Assembly: GCA_034506255.1 (NCBI GenBank)
Contig: JAPDPX010000005.1
Coordinates: 482,767-546,766, forward strand
Direction of reading: 5' to 3'
DNA: 64,000 nucleotides
Source of the DNA: a candidate division KSB1 bacterium
GTDB lineage: Bacteria; Zhuqueibacterota; Zhuqueibacteria; Zhuqueibacterales; Zhuqueibacteraceae
This document shows, piece after piece, positions 47,953-56,647 of the stretch. How positions within the stretch are numbered: position 1 is the first letter of the stretch; each line of letters opens with the position of its first letter. The translations under genes were made by a program, and so were the position numbers. Under the pieces are notes generated by a model. The model was given only the letters and a program-made list of their open reading frames with translations. It was not told where the DNA came from and ran no database searches.

Positions 47953-50900
47953 TCACGGCAGCAGCACCATCTTTCTGCGTTGCTGAAAAGCCGCGGTTTT
48001 CAGGCTGTAGAAGTACACCCCGGCCCCAACGCGCTGACCATGATCATTACGGCCGTCCCAGCGCACCACGTGCACACCCGCGGGGAAGCGGCCGCTCACC
48101 AGCGTGCGCACCAGTTGCCCCGTGACATTGTAGAGGCGGATGCTGACTTCCGAGGCCTGCGGCAAATCATAGCGAATTGCCGTCTCGGGATTGAAGGGAT
48201 TGGGATAGTTCTGATGCAGCGCGAAACGATCAGGCAACGGGGTTTCGTCCTGCCCCTCCTGCACGCCGGTAAGCACCGGTTTGTAGATGATGGTGAAATA
48301 CTGCGCGCTGGTGCCGGTCACCACGAACGAAGTGGTGCTTTTCATGTCGGCAATGCGCAGCGCACCGGTGCCGTCGAAACCGTCGCGCAGCTCCCACGTG
48401 CCGGCGCCCAGCCTGCCGGCATCCCAGCTCACCGTCGTGCTGCGCGGTGTGGGCGGCGGCACATTGCCATGCGGATCGACTTCCAGCACCCATTTCGATT
48501 CCGGCGTGTTGATCGCGCGCGTGTCCTTCGCAAACGGCCCGCCGGTGAAATTCAACTCCCACAACTGCAGGTTGGTGGTGAATTGCGGCGCGGTTGGTGG
48601 GGCCGGCAAAGTACCAGTGCCGCTCGTGCCCGCGCCAATCACCACACTGCTCACGTTCACCGCCGCACCCGACTCCTGCCCGGTGGCGGTAATGGTCGCC
48701 TCCCACGCCAATTCCCCGGCAATCGCCGGTGGCGCCGCCGCATTGATTGCCTGCGAGAGCCACAGGCTGCAGGGTTGCGCACAACTCACCCACACCGCCT
48801 CGCCGGGAAGCACTTCAGTGGTGGCCACATAGCCGGTTTGCGGAATGAAACGGAACATCGCTTGAATGGCGTTGGCGGGTTTGGTCTGCGGCCTGGCCGC
48901 CTGATCATAAAGCCCGCCGATCAAGTTCCAGCCTTTGGCGAGCTGATAACCCGCTTCCGCCACCGGCAACCCGGTGACGGTTGCGCTGCTGCCCTCACTG
49001 AGACTCAACCAGAAACCCGTGGCCGGCTCGAGCTGATCAATGGCCTGGTAACCCTCCCCCGGCACGAATTTGAACGCGGCCTGCGCTTTGGGGAACAGCC
49101 CGCGCAAGGAGGGTTCGATGCTCTCGACCGGCAGGGAAGTCAAGCTCCAGCCTTTGGGTTTGTTCAACGTCACAGTGCGCTCCAGGAAAGTCGAACCCAC
49201 CGTGAAGGAACCATCACTGGTTTCGACCGGCTCCGCGCCGCCGTTGAACTCGAAATGACTGAAGGCCAGCGGCGTCCTTTCGTCGAGTTTGCCCGTCACT
49301 TCGAACAACAAATGCAGCAAGACGCCGTTGCCCTCCAAAGCCGGCCCCGAGGCCTTCATCTCCAGCAGGCCGGGTTGTGCTGTGTTGAGATCGACCGCCC
49401 AGGCTGCGTTCAGCATGGTATTGCGCGTGTCGAACTTGCCGGTCGGCTGCAAAATCCCGGGGTCGAACCTGATGCCGGCGGCAAAGCTTCCCAGGTCGCG
49501 CCCGAACACATCGTTGTTGATTTGAATCGGAATGCGCACCAGGCGCTTGGGCAGAGCGATGCTGTTCGGCAGCGAAACCCTGATCGGATGGCGCTCCCGC
49601 TTGAAGGGAATGAAAACCGAGGCAACGTTGTAACGGGTGTAGAAATCGCCGCTGAGGTTGCTGAAGCCGGTGGCCGTGGTTTCGACGGTGTAGCTGCCGC
49701 CCTCCAACAGGCCGCCGGTGGCACTGGCGAAAATACTGTTGCCATAGATGCCGTCATTCGGCTGGCCGTCGCGATGCTTGCCGTCATCGAAAAGCTGGAA
49801 GGGGAGAAACTGGTTGTTGGGCAACCCGAGTTGGCCGCGCACCTGCGATTTCAACACCGGCAGGCCGCGCTCGATCAGCCGCAGTTGCACCAGCAACGGC
49901 AGCCGCAGCCCGAACTCCTCCACGGTCAGTATGCCTTTGAGATGAGAATACCCCGAGGCAGAGAGAAACATCTTTCCCACTCGCGCGGCACGCGCCACCA
50001 CCAGCCACAAGCCGCGTTCGGGCTTGCGCACGGTGTAGGAGGCGAGCGTGGCGTCTTCGAGATAGTCAATCAAAGGATCACCCGCGGCGACGCCGGGATC
50101 AATTGTCTTGCCGCCGGGCGTGCGCAGCTCGAACAGCAGCGTCGCCGGTTTGCTGTCGAGTAGAAAACTGAAGCGCATTTCATCCACCGAAGCATCGACG
50201 AACACGCTGTCGCTGTACTGGTCCTGGTAGTATTTTCTGGAAACATGCCGCATCATCTGCCGGCCGGAGGCGATATTCAGGGAAGCTTGATAGCTCTTGA
50301 TCAACTCCAGGCCGCCGGTGGCGCTGGTGATGAGCCCGGGCTCATCCTGCTTGCCGTGGGGCGCTGGTGCGGCACCCAGCCCGTCGGCGCCGGCAAAGAA
50401 ATACTGCCCGCCCGTCATGCCGGCGATGTATTGCAGCGAATCTTCATCGATGTCCACCCCGGAGGTGGCAAAGCCGATGGTATAGACATCGGTGCTGCCC
50501 GGCAGCAGCGGCGTCACCTGGCGCACCCACGGCGCGGTGTTGCTCATGCCGTCCGACATCAGGATGATGGCCTGCGGGTAATGCGGCGGCACCGCGAGCA
50601 GAAACTGGCCTTGCGCAGTGACCAAACCGCCGCCGATCGAAGTGGCCCCGCCGGCGGTGATGGCATTGATGGCGGCAATGGCATTGTCTTTCACTGCTTC
50701 CGAAGTGATGTTGGCAAGATTGAAATTGACGAACACGTTGTGATCATAGCTGGTGACGGCCACGCGGTCGCCGATGTTCATGAGACGCACCACTTGCGCG
50801 GCCGCGTTGCGCGCCGCGCTCAGCTTGGGCGGCGTCATGCTGCCCGAGCGGTCGATCGACAGCGCAATGTCCACCGGCTCCGGCTGCAGGGTGATGACTT

Positions 50901-52650
50901 TGCGGGCGATCAGCTCCTGCAGCGCGCGATTGACATTCAGCCGGCCATAGCCCAGTTCCAGTGAATGGCCCGGCCGGGTGGCGTCATGGTTGTAGTTGTA
51001 ACCGCCCACGCGATCGGCACTGACTTGCAAGATGTCCTGCACTTCATCGGGCGTGAGTGAAGGATCATAGGAGAGCAGCAGGGCGGCGGCGCCGGCCACA
51101 TGCGGCGTGGCAGATGAGGTGCCGTTGAAATCACTGACATAATCGCCGGCATCGTAACCGTCGGCACCGGCGCGGTCGGTGGTGAAAATGTGCACGCCGG
51201 GCGCGGCGATGTCCAGGCTGTCGCCCCGGTTGCTGCCCCAGGCAGTCTCGCCATCACAGCTTGTGGGACTCTTGCGTTCGTCGCACTCGCTGGTGGCGCC
51301 CACCGCAATCGCGGCCTCCACGCGCGCCGGGAAGCGTACCGAAGTTTCATCGAAATTGCCGGCGGCAAAGCAAACCACCACGCCGTCGTTTTTGGCGTTG
51401 ACGATGGCACTGCGCAGCGCGGTGACATCGCCGCTGGCAATCCAACTGCAGCTCAACACCATGCCGTCGTAATTCGCCGACATGGCGGCGGCATAGTTGA
51501 TGGCATCGGCGCGATTCTGATTCATGCCTGCGGTGAGATTGATGCGCAGCGGCAGAATGCGGCAATTGTGCGCCACACCGGCCACGCCCATGGCATTGTC
51601 GGTCACTGCGGCGGCGATGCCGGCGCAGGCGGTGCCGTGATTACCCTCATCATCGGGATTGTTGTCGTCATCGTCGAAGTCCCAGCCGATGAGATCATCG
51701 CTGCGGCCGTTGCCGTCATTGTCGATGCCGTTCAAGTCCCCGGGATCCAGCACCCAATTGCCGCCCGCCAGCTCCATGGTCTGGCCGTCGCCATCGGCAT
51801 CCTCGCCGAGATTCTGCAGAATGTTGGGCCGCAGATCGGGATGATCCCAGTCCACGCCGGTGTCGATGATCACCACCACCACGTTGGCGTCGCCGCGCTC
51901 GATATCCCAGGCCTCGCGCGCATCGATGTCGGCATCGGCCGTGCCGCCGGTGGCGCCGGTGTTGCGCAGCGCCCATTGCTGGGCATAGGAGGCGTCGTTG
52001 GGATCAAAGGCAAAATCATTGAAGCCGATGTAGCTGGGCTCGGCGAATTTCACCTGTGGCAGCCGCATGAATTCCCGGATGGTTGCAAACAGCTCCCGAT
52101 CCGGCGGCAGGCTGAGCGTGTAATAGCCCGGCGTCCACTGCTTCTTCACGATCCTGCAGCCGGCATTGCGGATGATCGCCAGCATTTCCGCCTCCGGCAG
52201 CCGCTCATCGAATTGCACGGTGAACTCATCCGGCATGAAATAGCGCGTATAGCCGTCCTGATCGATCATCACCGGACAAATTGCCTGCACCGTTCCGCTG
52301 GCGCGGAGCTGCGCGGCCACGGACTCCAGATCGCTGCCGGCGGGCAGACGGTACACGCCAAAATCATAACGCGCAAGGGCCTCATGCACCACGGTCAGAC
52401 GACTTTGCACCACAGCCGCCTCCGCGCTCGCACGGTCGAGCCTTTTTGCCTTGACGGCAAAACGCACCATGATTTCATCCGGTTTGGGCATGAAAACGAA
52501 GTGCTTGCCGAACAACTTGTCGGTAAAGGAGTAATCGGCCGGGCTCTGCGTGCGGCCACTGCGGCTCGCGGTGAGAATCAGCACACCGCTTGCCATCAGC
52601 GTCAGCAAACTCAACAACGCCCGCCGCACCATGGTCACTTTCCTTGCCAT
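47953..52650 (-). CDS. Secreted subtilisin-like protease with VWA domain and type IX sorting tail
   Basis: The 1565-residue protein starts behind GGAGAG seven bases before ATG, with a signal peptide and a propeptide to about residue 210. The peptidase S8 domain has the triad Asp263 (VIIDTGVDWDHPDL), His338 (EGNHGTACAGIAA) and Ser512 (GTSSATPHVAG). A von Willebrand A domain follows (about 590-780; IALSIDRSGSM has the DxSxS metal site). Beta-rich modules come next, one resembling a cohesin fold (about 1020-1130). A C-terminal sorting domain with HQNYPNPFNPETAIRY completes it. It should be exported and cell-bound or released, degrading extracellular protein. The protease-VWA fusion is uncommon. 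Confidence 0.93.
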   Translation of the reverse strand: MARKVTMVRRALLSLLTLMASGVLILTASRSGRTQSPADYSFTDKLFGKHFVFMPKPDEIMVRFAVKAKRLDRASAEAAVVQSRLTVVHEALARYDFGVYRLPAGSDLESVAAQLRASGTVQAICPVMIDQDGYTRYFMPDEFTVQFDERLPEAEMLAIIRNAGCRIVKKQWTPGYYTLSLPPDRELFATIREFMRLPQVKFAEPSYIGFNDFAFDPNDASYAQQWALRNTGATGGTADADIDAREAWDIERGDANVVVVIIDTGVDWDHPDLRPNILQNLGEDADGDGQTMELAGGNWVLDPGDLNGIDNDGNGRSDDLIGWDFDDDDNNPDDEGNHGTACAGIAAAVTDNAMGVAGVAHNCRILPLRINLTAGMNQNRADAINYAAAMSANYDGMVLSCSWIASGDVTALRSAIVNAKNDGVVVCFAAGNFDETSVRFPARVEAAIAVGATSECDERKSPTSCDGETAWGSNRGDSLDIAAPGVHIFTTDRAGADGYDAGDYVSDFNGTSSATPHVAGAAALLLSYDPSLTPDEVQDILQVSADRVGGYNYNHDATRPGHSLELGYGRLNVNRALQELIARKVITLQPEPVDIALSIDRSGSMTPPKLSAARNAAAQVVRLMNIGDRVAVTSYDHNVFVNFNLANITSEAVKDNAIAAINAITAGGATSIGGGLVTAQGQFLLAVPPHYPQAIILMSDGMSNTAPWVRQVTPLLPGSTDVYTIGFATSGVDIDEDSLQYIAGMTGGQYFFAGADGLGAAPAPHGKQDEPGLITSATGGLELIKSYQASLNIASGRQMMRHVSRKYYQDQYSDSVFVDASVDEMRFSFLLDSKPATLLFELRTPGGKTIDPGVAAGDPLIDYLEDATLASYTVRKPERGLWLVVARAARVGKMFLSASGYSHLKGILTVEEFGLRLPLLVQLRLIERGLPVLKSQVRGQLGLPNNQFLPFQLFDDGKHRDGQPNDGIYGNSIFASATGGLLEGGSYTVETTATGFSNLSGDFYTRYNVASVFIPFKRERHPIRVSLPNSIALPKRLVRIPIQINNDVFGRDLGSFAAGIRFDPGILQPTGKFDTRNTMLNAAWAVDLNTAQPGLLEMKASGPALEGNGVLLHLLFEVTGKLDERTPLAFSHFEFNGGAEPVETSDGSFTVGSTFLERTVTLNKPKGWSLTSLPVESIEPSLRGLFPKAQAAFKFVPGEGYQAIDQLEPATGFWLSLSEGSSATVTGLPVAEAGYQLAKGWNLIGGLYDQAARPQTKPANAIQAMFRFIPQTGYVATTEVLPGEAVWVSCAQPCSLWLSQAINAAAPPAIAGELAWEATITATGQESGAAVNVSSVVIGAGTSGTGTLPAPPTAPQFTTNLQLWELNFTGGPFAKDTRAINTPESKWVLEVDPHGNVPPPTPRSTTVSWDAGRLGAGTWELRDGFDGTGALRIADMKSTTSFVVTGTSAQYFTIIYKPVLTGVQEGQDETPLPDRFALHQNYPNPFNPETAIRYDLPQASEVSIRLYNVTGQLVRTLVSGRFPAGVHVVRWDGRNDHGQRVGAGVYFYSLKTAAFQQRRKMVLLP

Positions 52651-52823
52651 TGTGCTCTCCTGTTTGAAAATGAAGAAGTGAAAGACTGCGGCAACCGGAC
52701 GACAGGTTGCCAGTTATGAATGGTCTGAAACCTCGCAAAGCCCCCATCCCCGCCACCACCCTCGTGTAGCGTCCTGTGCCCGGCTTGACCCCGGCGACAA
52801 ACATCTCACGGGATGACCACGGG

Positions 52824-52890
52824 AATACTTTTGTAGTAGACCCTCAAGGTCGGTGCCTGAAGGCACGACTAAGAAAGCTCATTTTCATCG
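52824..52890 (+). repeat. Repeat X, copy 2
   Basis: AGACCCTCAAGGTCGGTGCC followed by TGAAGGCACGACTAAGAAAG and CTCATTTTCATCG. This is the inverted counterpart of 4728-4795. Confidence 0.75.
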
Positions 52891-52924
52891 TGACGGGTTT
52901 GCAAATGCACACGGTAAATTAACA

Positions 52925-52965
52925 CGAGAATACCGTAGCACAGGCTGCCAGCCTGCCAGAAAATG
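52925..52965 (+). repeat. Dispersed palindromic repeat, copy f
   Basis: CCGTAGCACAGGCTGCCAGC then CTGCCAGAAAATGTC; short and diverged. Confidence 0.5.
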
Positions 52966-53099
52966 TCCGGGCAATGTCGTCATCGTACTGGATGAACAAG
53001 CGCGCATGACAACTATTCCCCCCAAATCCCCACCGGGAATATTTTTCGAGCCGCCAAGCCGCCACATACGCCAGGCAATACCAACCTGACGCTCCTCGC

Positions 53100-53150
53100 A
53101 GTTCAAACCTGGCACGAAACGGTCTGCAGGCAGGCAAGATGTCTGCCTTG
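53100..53150 (+). repeat. Dispersed palindromic repeat, copy g (fragment)
   Basis: GGTCTGCAGGCAGGCAAGA then TGTCTGCCTTGTC; only the centre of the family is preserved. Confidence 0.4.
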
Positions 53151-53369
53151 TCTTTTCAGCGCGATGGCTGTGCAGCAAAGCCATCGGCGTTTCCCCGGCG
53201 ATTGCTTTTGTCAAAACCCCGGCAAAACAGAAGCCGAGACAGTTTCAGACAGCCTCTGGCTGAAATTTGAAAAGCGCCCGCACCAACAGCAGAAACCAAT
53301 TGCCGCGGCAATTCGCAAAAAAAAATCGAGGGAAGGAAAAGACGAGTATGGGAAGTGGAGACGGGGGTA

Positions 53370-53455
53370 CTCGAGCGGGGCTGCAAAGAGATCGTCGCGA
53401 ACGGGACTGAGGAGCGTCCATCTCGGCGGGCAGAAATTCATAGTACTCCCGCACG
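53370..53455 (+). repeat. Diverged fragment of the 63-kb tandem repeat
   Basis: GGGGCTGCAAAGAGATCGTC, GCGAACGGGACTGAGGAGCG and TCCATCTCGGCGGGCAGAAA follow the block order of 63350-63440. Confidence 0.45.
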
Positions 53456-53586
53456 GTAAGCATGGTGGGAATGATTCAACCCAAAGGCTTTTTCGAGGAG
53501 TCCAGGCCTGCGGCGAAAACAACTCCACCAGAGTCAACTGATTGTAGCTCGCCACGCTGAAAGGGAAGAGCATGACTCATGCCCGA

Positions 53587-53698
53587 AGTGCAATACTTGT
53601 TTTGATGGATGGGGCTCACCGACATAGATTTCCCACGCCCACTTGGCCAGATCGGCACAATGTTTCAATCCTTGTTTTGATGTATCCACCCGGTGAAC
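53587..53698 (-). CRISPR. Possible CRISPR relic: two repeats and one spacer
   Basis: CAATACTTGTTTTGATGGAT (53591-53610) and CAATCCTTGTTTTGATGTAT (53666-53685) agree at 18 of 20 bases and lie exactly 75 bases apart, as expected for a 37-base repeat plus a 38-base spacer (53624-53661). Read on the minus strand, the second ends in AAGGATTGAAAC, a common 3' end of type I/III repeats; the first ends in a degenerate ATTGCAC, like a terminal repeat. No third repeat at plus or minus 75 and no cas gene in the window. The second repeat runs into a dispersed element, so the array seems cut. Confidence 0.5.
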
Positions 53699-53929
53699 CC
53701 ATCTTGAAGCTTGCCGAAGCAAGAGGTATTTTCGAACTTTTTTCGGCGCGCGCTTTTGTGGCAACCAGCCGGAAAGGGCAACCGAATGGCGATTCAGCCA
53801 ACGACACTGTGGCCGGGAAAGATCTTCCAAAAAGTGACCTCTCCGGACAGGGAGCCGGATCGCGGCGGAGGAAGTGAACGAACGGCAGTAGGGAGAATAC
53901 GCTGCTGGCAGGAAATATCAAATCACCAA
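53682..53929 (+). repeat. Dispersed 230-250 bp element, copy 1
   Basis: From GTATCCACCCGGTGAACCC to AAATATCAAATCACCAA it matches 63731-63960 nearly throughout. Its left border lies within the CRISPR-like repeat and its right border at the IS66 tnpC fragment. Confidence 0.85.
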
Positions 53930-54278
53930 TCTTCGGTGATCTCTTCGCCGATCTTTTTGAGCGTGCGGGTGTCTTCCGCAGGGGCAAGGACAATCGCTTC
54001 GCGGCGCAAATGTGCCGGCAGAGGATTGCGGCCGGGGAGTTTGGTGGGAGTCGCCTTTTTCGCGCGGCGGGTGTAGGTGATGGCGTGGTGGCAACCGGGG
54101 CAGCCGGCTGGCGATCGTCATGCAGCGCGATTTCGAGTTGCTGATCGTTGGCAGCAGGAATGAAGCGCTCGCGCTTTTGGCCAAAGAGCTGGCGCTTGAG
54201 TTGTGCCAGTTCTTGACACACACGCTGATATTCGATCAGCAATTCTTCATACGTGAGAGTGCACGCCGTCGCGATCAT
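53923..54278 (-). pseudogene. IS66 tnpC fragment (frameshifted, truncated)
   Basis: The start codon at 54278 opens MIATACTLTYEELLIEYQRV, then CQELAQLKRQLFGQKRERFI, the coiled N-terminus of IS66 TnpC. After about residue 60 the frame shifts, and in the new frame KLPGRNPLPAHLRREAIVLA and KIGEEITEDW continue the family sequence before a stop at 53923-53925. The zinc-binding and DDE parts, roughly 400 residues, are missing. The 248-bp dispersed element begins where the fragment ends. Confidence 0.75.
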
Positions 54279-54349
54279 GCTCTAATTAATAAGCACACTT
54301 CGCGCGAAAACCTGAATCTAATTTCATGCCAAAAATTTTTTTGAGAAGA

Positions 54350-54718
54350 TTATGGCGCAGCAGAGGAGGATGACCGAGCATACCGCCGGCGGCGCTTGAT
54401 CGAGGTGAGATCGATGCCTTCGAGAATGAGCAGCAGCTCGTCGTAGCGCAACTCCAGGGAGGTGTGGTTGGCGAAATTGTCGGGCAGTTGAAAGGTGCCC
54501 TGCTCCAGGCACTTGTAGAAGAGCCAGAAGCCGGTGCGATCCCAGAGCAAGAGTTTCATGCGGTCACGGCGGCGATTGAGAAACACGTGGACGTCGCCAC
54601 TCATGGGTTCGCGCGACAGTGCCTGAGTCACGAGTCCCGAGAGCCCATCGCAGCTCTTGCGCATGTCGGTGGCATGGGAATAGAGATAAAATCTCAGGCC
54701 GGGAGAGAGTGCGATCAT
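54350..54718 (-). CDS. tnpB: IS66 Orf2 (TnpB)
   Basis: The 122-residue protein is a complete IS66 TnpB. It opens MIALSPGLRFYLYSHATDMRK, with CDGLSGLV, HVFLNRRRDRMKLLLWDRTG and FWLFYKCLEQGTF in the family order, and ends in a basic, serine-rich tail. Its ATG overlaps the stop of tnpA by four bases (ATGA), as in intact IS66 elements. TnpB is required for IS66 transposition but its role is unknown. With tnpA and tnpC truncated on both sides, the element cannot move by itself. Confidence 0.9.
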   Translation of the reverse strand: MIALSPGLRFYLYSHATDMRKSCDGLSGLVTQALSREPMSGDVHVFLNRRRDRMKLLLWDRTGFWLFYKCLEQGTFQLPDNFANHTSLELRYDELLLILEGIDLTSIKRRRRYARSSSSAAP

Positions 54719-54948
54719 GGCTCTACTCCGGCGGCGCGCACGAGACCGGTGAGCAATTGCACAGCGATGTCGCCCGAGAAATGGACCAACACGCCGTTGG
54801 GAAACTCCAGGGTGCAGGATGCGGCGCGGTGGGCGGCCGGCTCAAGCTGGAACGGAACGAAGCCGGGGGCGGCGGGGCTCAAATTGGGAGCTTGGCTTTC
54901 AGCGGCACGGTACTTTCGCAGCCAGGTGAGAAACGTGGGGTAAGGCAA
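54715..54948 (-). pseudogene. tnpA: IS66 Orf1 (TnpA) C-terminal fragment
   Basis: About 77 residues remain (LPYPTFLTWLRKYR, then PGFVPFQLEP and LEFPNGVLVHFSGDIAVQLL to the stop at 54715). The N-terminal helix-turn-helix half is lost. The break at about 54948 joins directly to an RND pump fragment on the opposite strand. Confidence 0.75.
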
Positions 54949-55425
54949 TTGCCTTCTGGTTATTATCTCATGTGGGGTGGACAATTTGAAAATCAACAAT
55001 CCGCGACGCGCCGCCTCATGGTCGTGCTGCCACTTTCGATCTTCATCATCTTCGCGCTGCTCATTCGCGGCTTGCATATCAGCGTCTCCGCGAGTATCGG
55101 CTTCATTGCGCTCTTCGGCGTTGCGATGCTCAACGGCGTCGTGCTGGTGACGTACATGAATCAACTGCGGGCGCAAGGCATCTCCGTGCCTCTCGCCGTC
55201 GTGCGCGGCGCTTCAGAGAGATTACGTCCGGTGTTGATGACCGCGCTCGTGGCCTTGCTCGGCTTCATTCCGATGGCGCTCTCGCACGGGGCGGGCGCGG
55301 AAGTGCAACGCGCGTTCGCAATCCTTGTCATCGGCGGATTGGTGACTTCGACGCTGTTGACGCTGTTTATTTTGCCGGTGGTGTATCACTGGATGGAAGC
55401 GCGGCGCGAGCTTCAAAGAAGGTAG
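54949..55425 (+). pseudogene. C-terminal stump of a CzcA/HAE1-type RND efflux pump
   Basis: The 158-residue remnant opens LPSGYYLMWGGQFENQQSAT, typical of the CzcA family just before the last membrane block. It continues SASIGFIALFGVAMLNGVVL, then RLRPVLMTALVALLGFIPMA, and ends normally. Between IFALL and IRGLHIS about 30 residues, one membrane helix expected in CzcA, are absent. The whole N-terminal 85 percent is gone; the start is the junction with the IS66 tnpA fragment. It is thus a deletion remnant, not a working pump. Confidence 0.8.
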
Positions 55426-55564
55426 GGCGTATGTGCCGTTTCCGAGCTGCAATGCAATTTGAGGGCATCAATCCCACGAGCCGGTGTGATCACCTGTGGC
55501 ACCAAAGTGGCAATCTCTCTGCTCCCAGCGGGGTGGTTCACAAGCACGCCTGCGCAGCCCGGTG

Positions 55565-56647
55565 TCATTCCACCGCCGGTTGCTGTTGCGTCAGACAATG
55601 CAATGTGCCGAAGCCCCACACCAAATCCACCGCATGAATACCGATCACCGGCCGGTCGGTGATCAATTCCGCCAGAATGCCGAGCGCCAGCCGGTCGTTG
55701 GGATCATTGAAAGTGGGGACGAGAGCCGCGGCGTTGCCGAAGTAGAAATTGGCGTAACTCGCCGGCAAACGGATCCCTTTAAAATAAAGCGGTTCCGGCA
55801 GGGGGAGAGGCACCACTTCGATGCTGCTGCCATCCTCCAGGCGCATGTCCTGCAGACGCTCGCGATTTTCCTGCAGCGGTCGATAGTTGGGATCATCCGG
55901 ATCGCGTTCACTCGCCAGCACCACGGTGCGCGGGGTCACGAAGCGACAGAGATCGTCAATGTGACCGTGGGTGTCGTCGCCGGCAATGCCACGGCCCAGC
56001 CAGAGGATGTTGGTCACGCCGAGATGGTCGCGCAGCATGCTTTCGATCTCGGCGCGGCTCATGCCGGGATTGCGCACTTGCGTCACGGAATCGAGCAGGC
56101 ATTCCTCCGTTGTCAGCAGTGTGCCGCGGCCGTTGACTTCGATGCTGCCGCCTTCCAGCACGAAAGGCCGCCCCTGGTGTCGTGCCTGAAACAGGCGCAC
56201 GCCCAGCGCCCGGGCGGCGCGCACCGGCACCGCGTTGTCCTTTTGCCAGTCCGGATAGCGTGCCCAGCCATTGAAGCCGAAATTAACGATGGCGGTTTCG
56301 CCCGGACGCCGCACGAACAGCGGGCCGGAGTCGCGCGTCCAGCCGCGATTGGTGGGAAAGCGGAAAAACCGCACGCGCTCCTCCTCGACACCGGCAGCGC
56401 GCAAAACCCGCCGGGCGGTGGCCTCATGGCTTTTCGATTCAACCAGAATGTGCAGCCGCTCGCCCGGCGCCAGTTTGCGGACAATTTCGCCATACACCCA
56501 GGGAATGGGCGCGAATTTACCCGGCCAATCACTGCGGTTGCGCGGCCAGCCCAGCCAGGTGGCCTCGTGCCGCTCCCACTCCGCCGGCAGGTGAAAGCCC
56601 CGGGCCGCCGGCGTGCCACGGCGAAAGGTCAGCTCTTTTTTTGCCAT
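55565..56647 (-). CDS. aguA: Agmatine deiminase
   Basis: AguA hydrolyses agmatine to N-carbamoylputrescine plus ammonia. The 360-residue protein shows the guanidino-group-modifying fold: WPRNRSDWPGKF, TRDSGPLFV (conserved Asp), FVLEGGSIEVNGRGTLLTTE, GDDTHGHIDDL (catalytic His and Asp) and the nucleophile Cys351 in GTLHCLTQQQPA. It overlaps the end of aguB by 19 bases, so the pair is translationally coupled. Together they form the agmatine route to putrescine. No arginine decarboxylase is in view; it must lie elsewhere. Confidence 0.95.
   Translation of the reverse strand: MAKKELTFRRGTPAARGFHLPAEWERHEATWLGWPRNRSDWPGKFAPIPWVYGEIVRKLAPGERLHILVESKSHEATARRVLRAAGVEEERVRFFRFPTNRGWTRDSGPLFVRRPGETAIVNFGFNGWARYPDWQKDNAVPVRAARALGVRLFQARHQGRPFVLEGGSIEVNGRGTLLTTEECLLDSVTQVRNPGMSRAEIESMLRDHLGVTNILWLGRGIAGDDTHGHIDDLCRFVTPRTVVLASERDPDDPNYRPLQENRERLQDMRLEDGSSIEVVPLPLPEPLYFKGIRLPASYANFYFGNAAALVPTFNDPNDRLALGILAELITDRPVIGIHAVDLVWGFGTLHCLTQQQPAVE

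Larger units (their letters stand above)
52651..53586. other. Repeat-rich intergenic interval
   Basis: About 940 bases without an accepted gene. Repeat X (52824-52890), palindromic repeats (52925-52965 and 53100-53150) and a diverged block related to the 63-kb repeat (about 53370-53455) occupy most of it. Confidence 0.55.

Noticed and set aside
47980..50163. 727-codon plus-strand frame opposite the protease gene
   Set aside because: The protease gene has a signal peptide, catalytic triad and sorting domain; the antisense frame is rich in R, H and Q with no domain.
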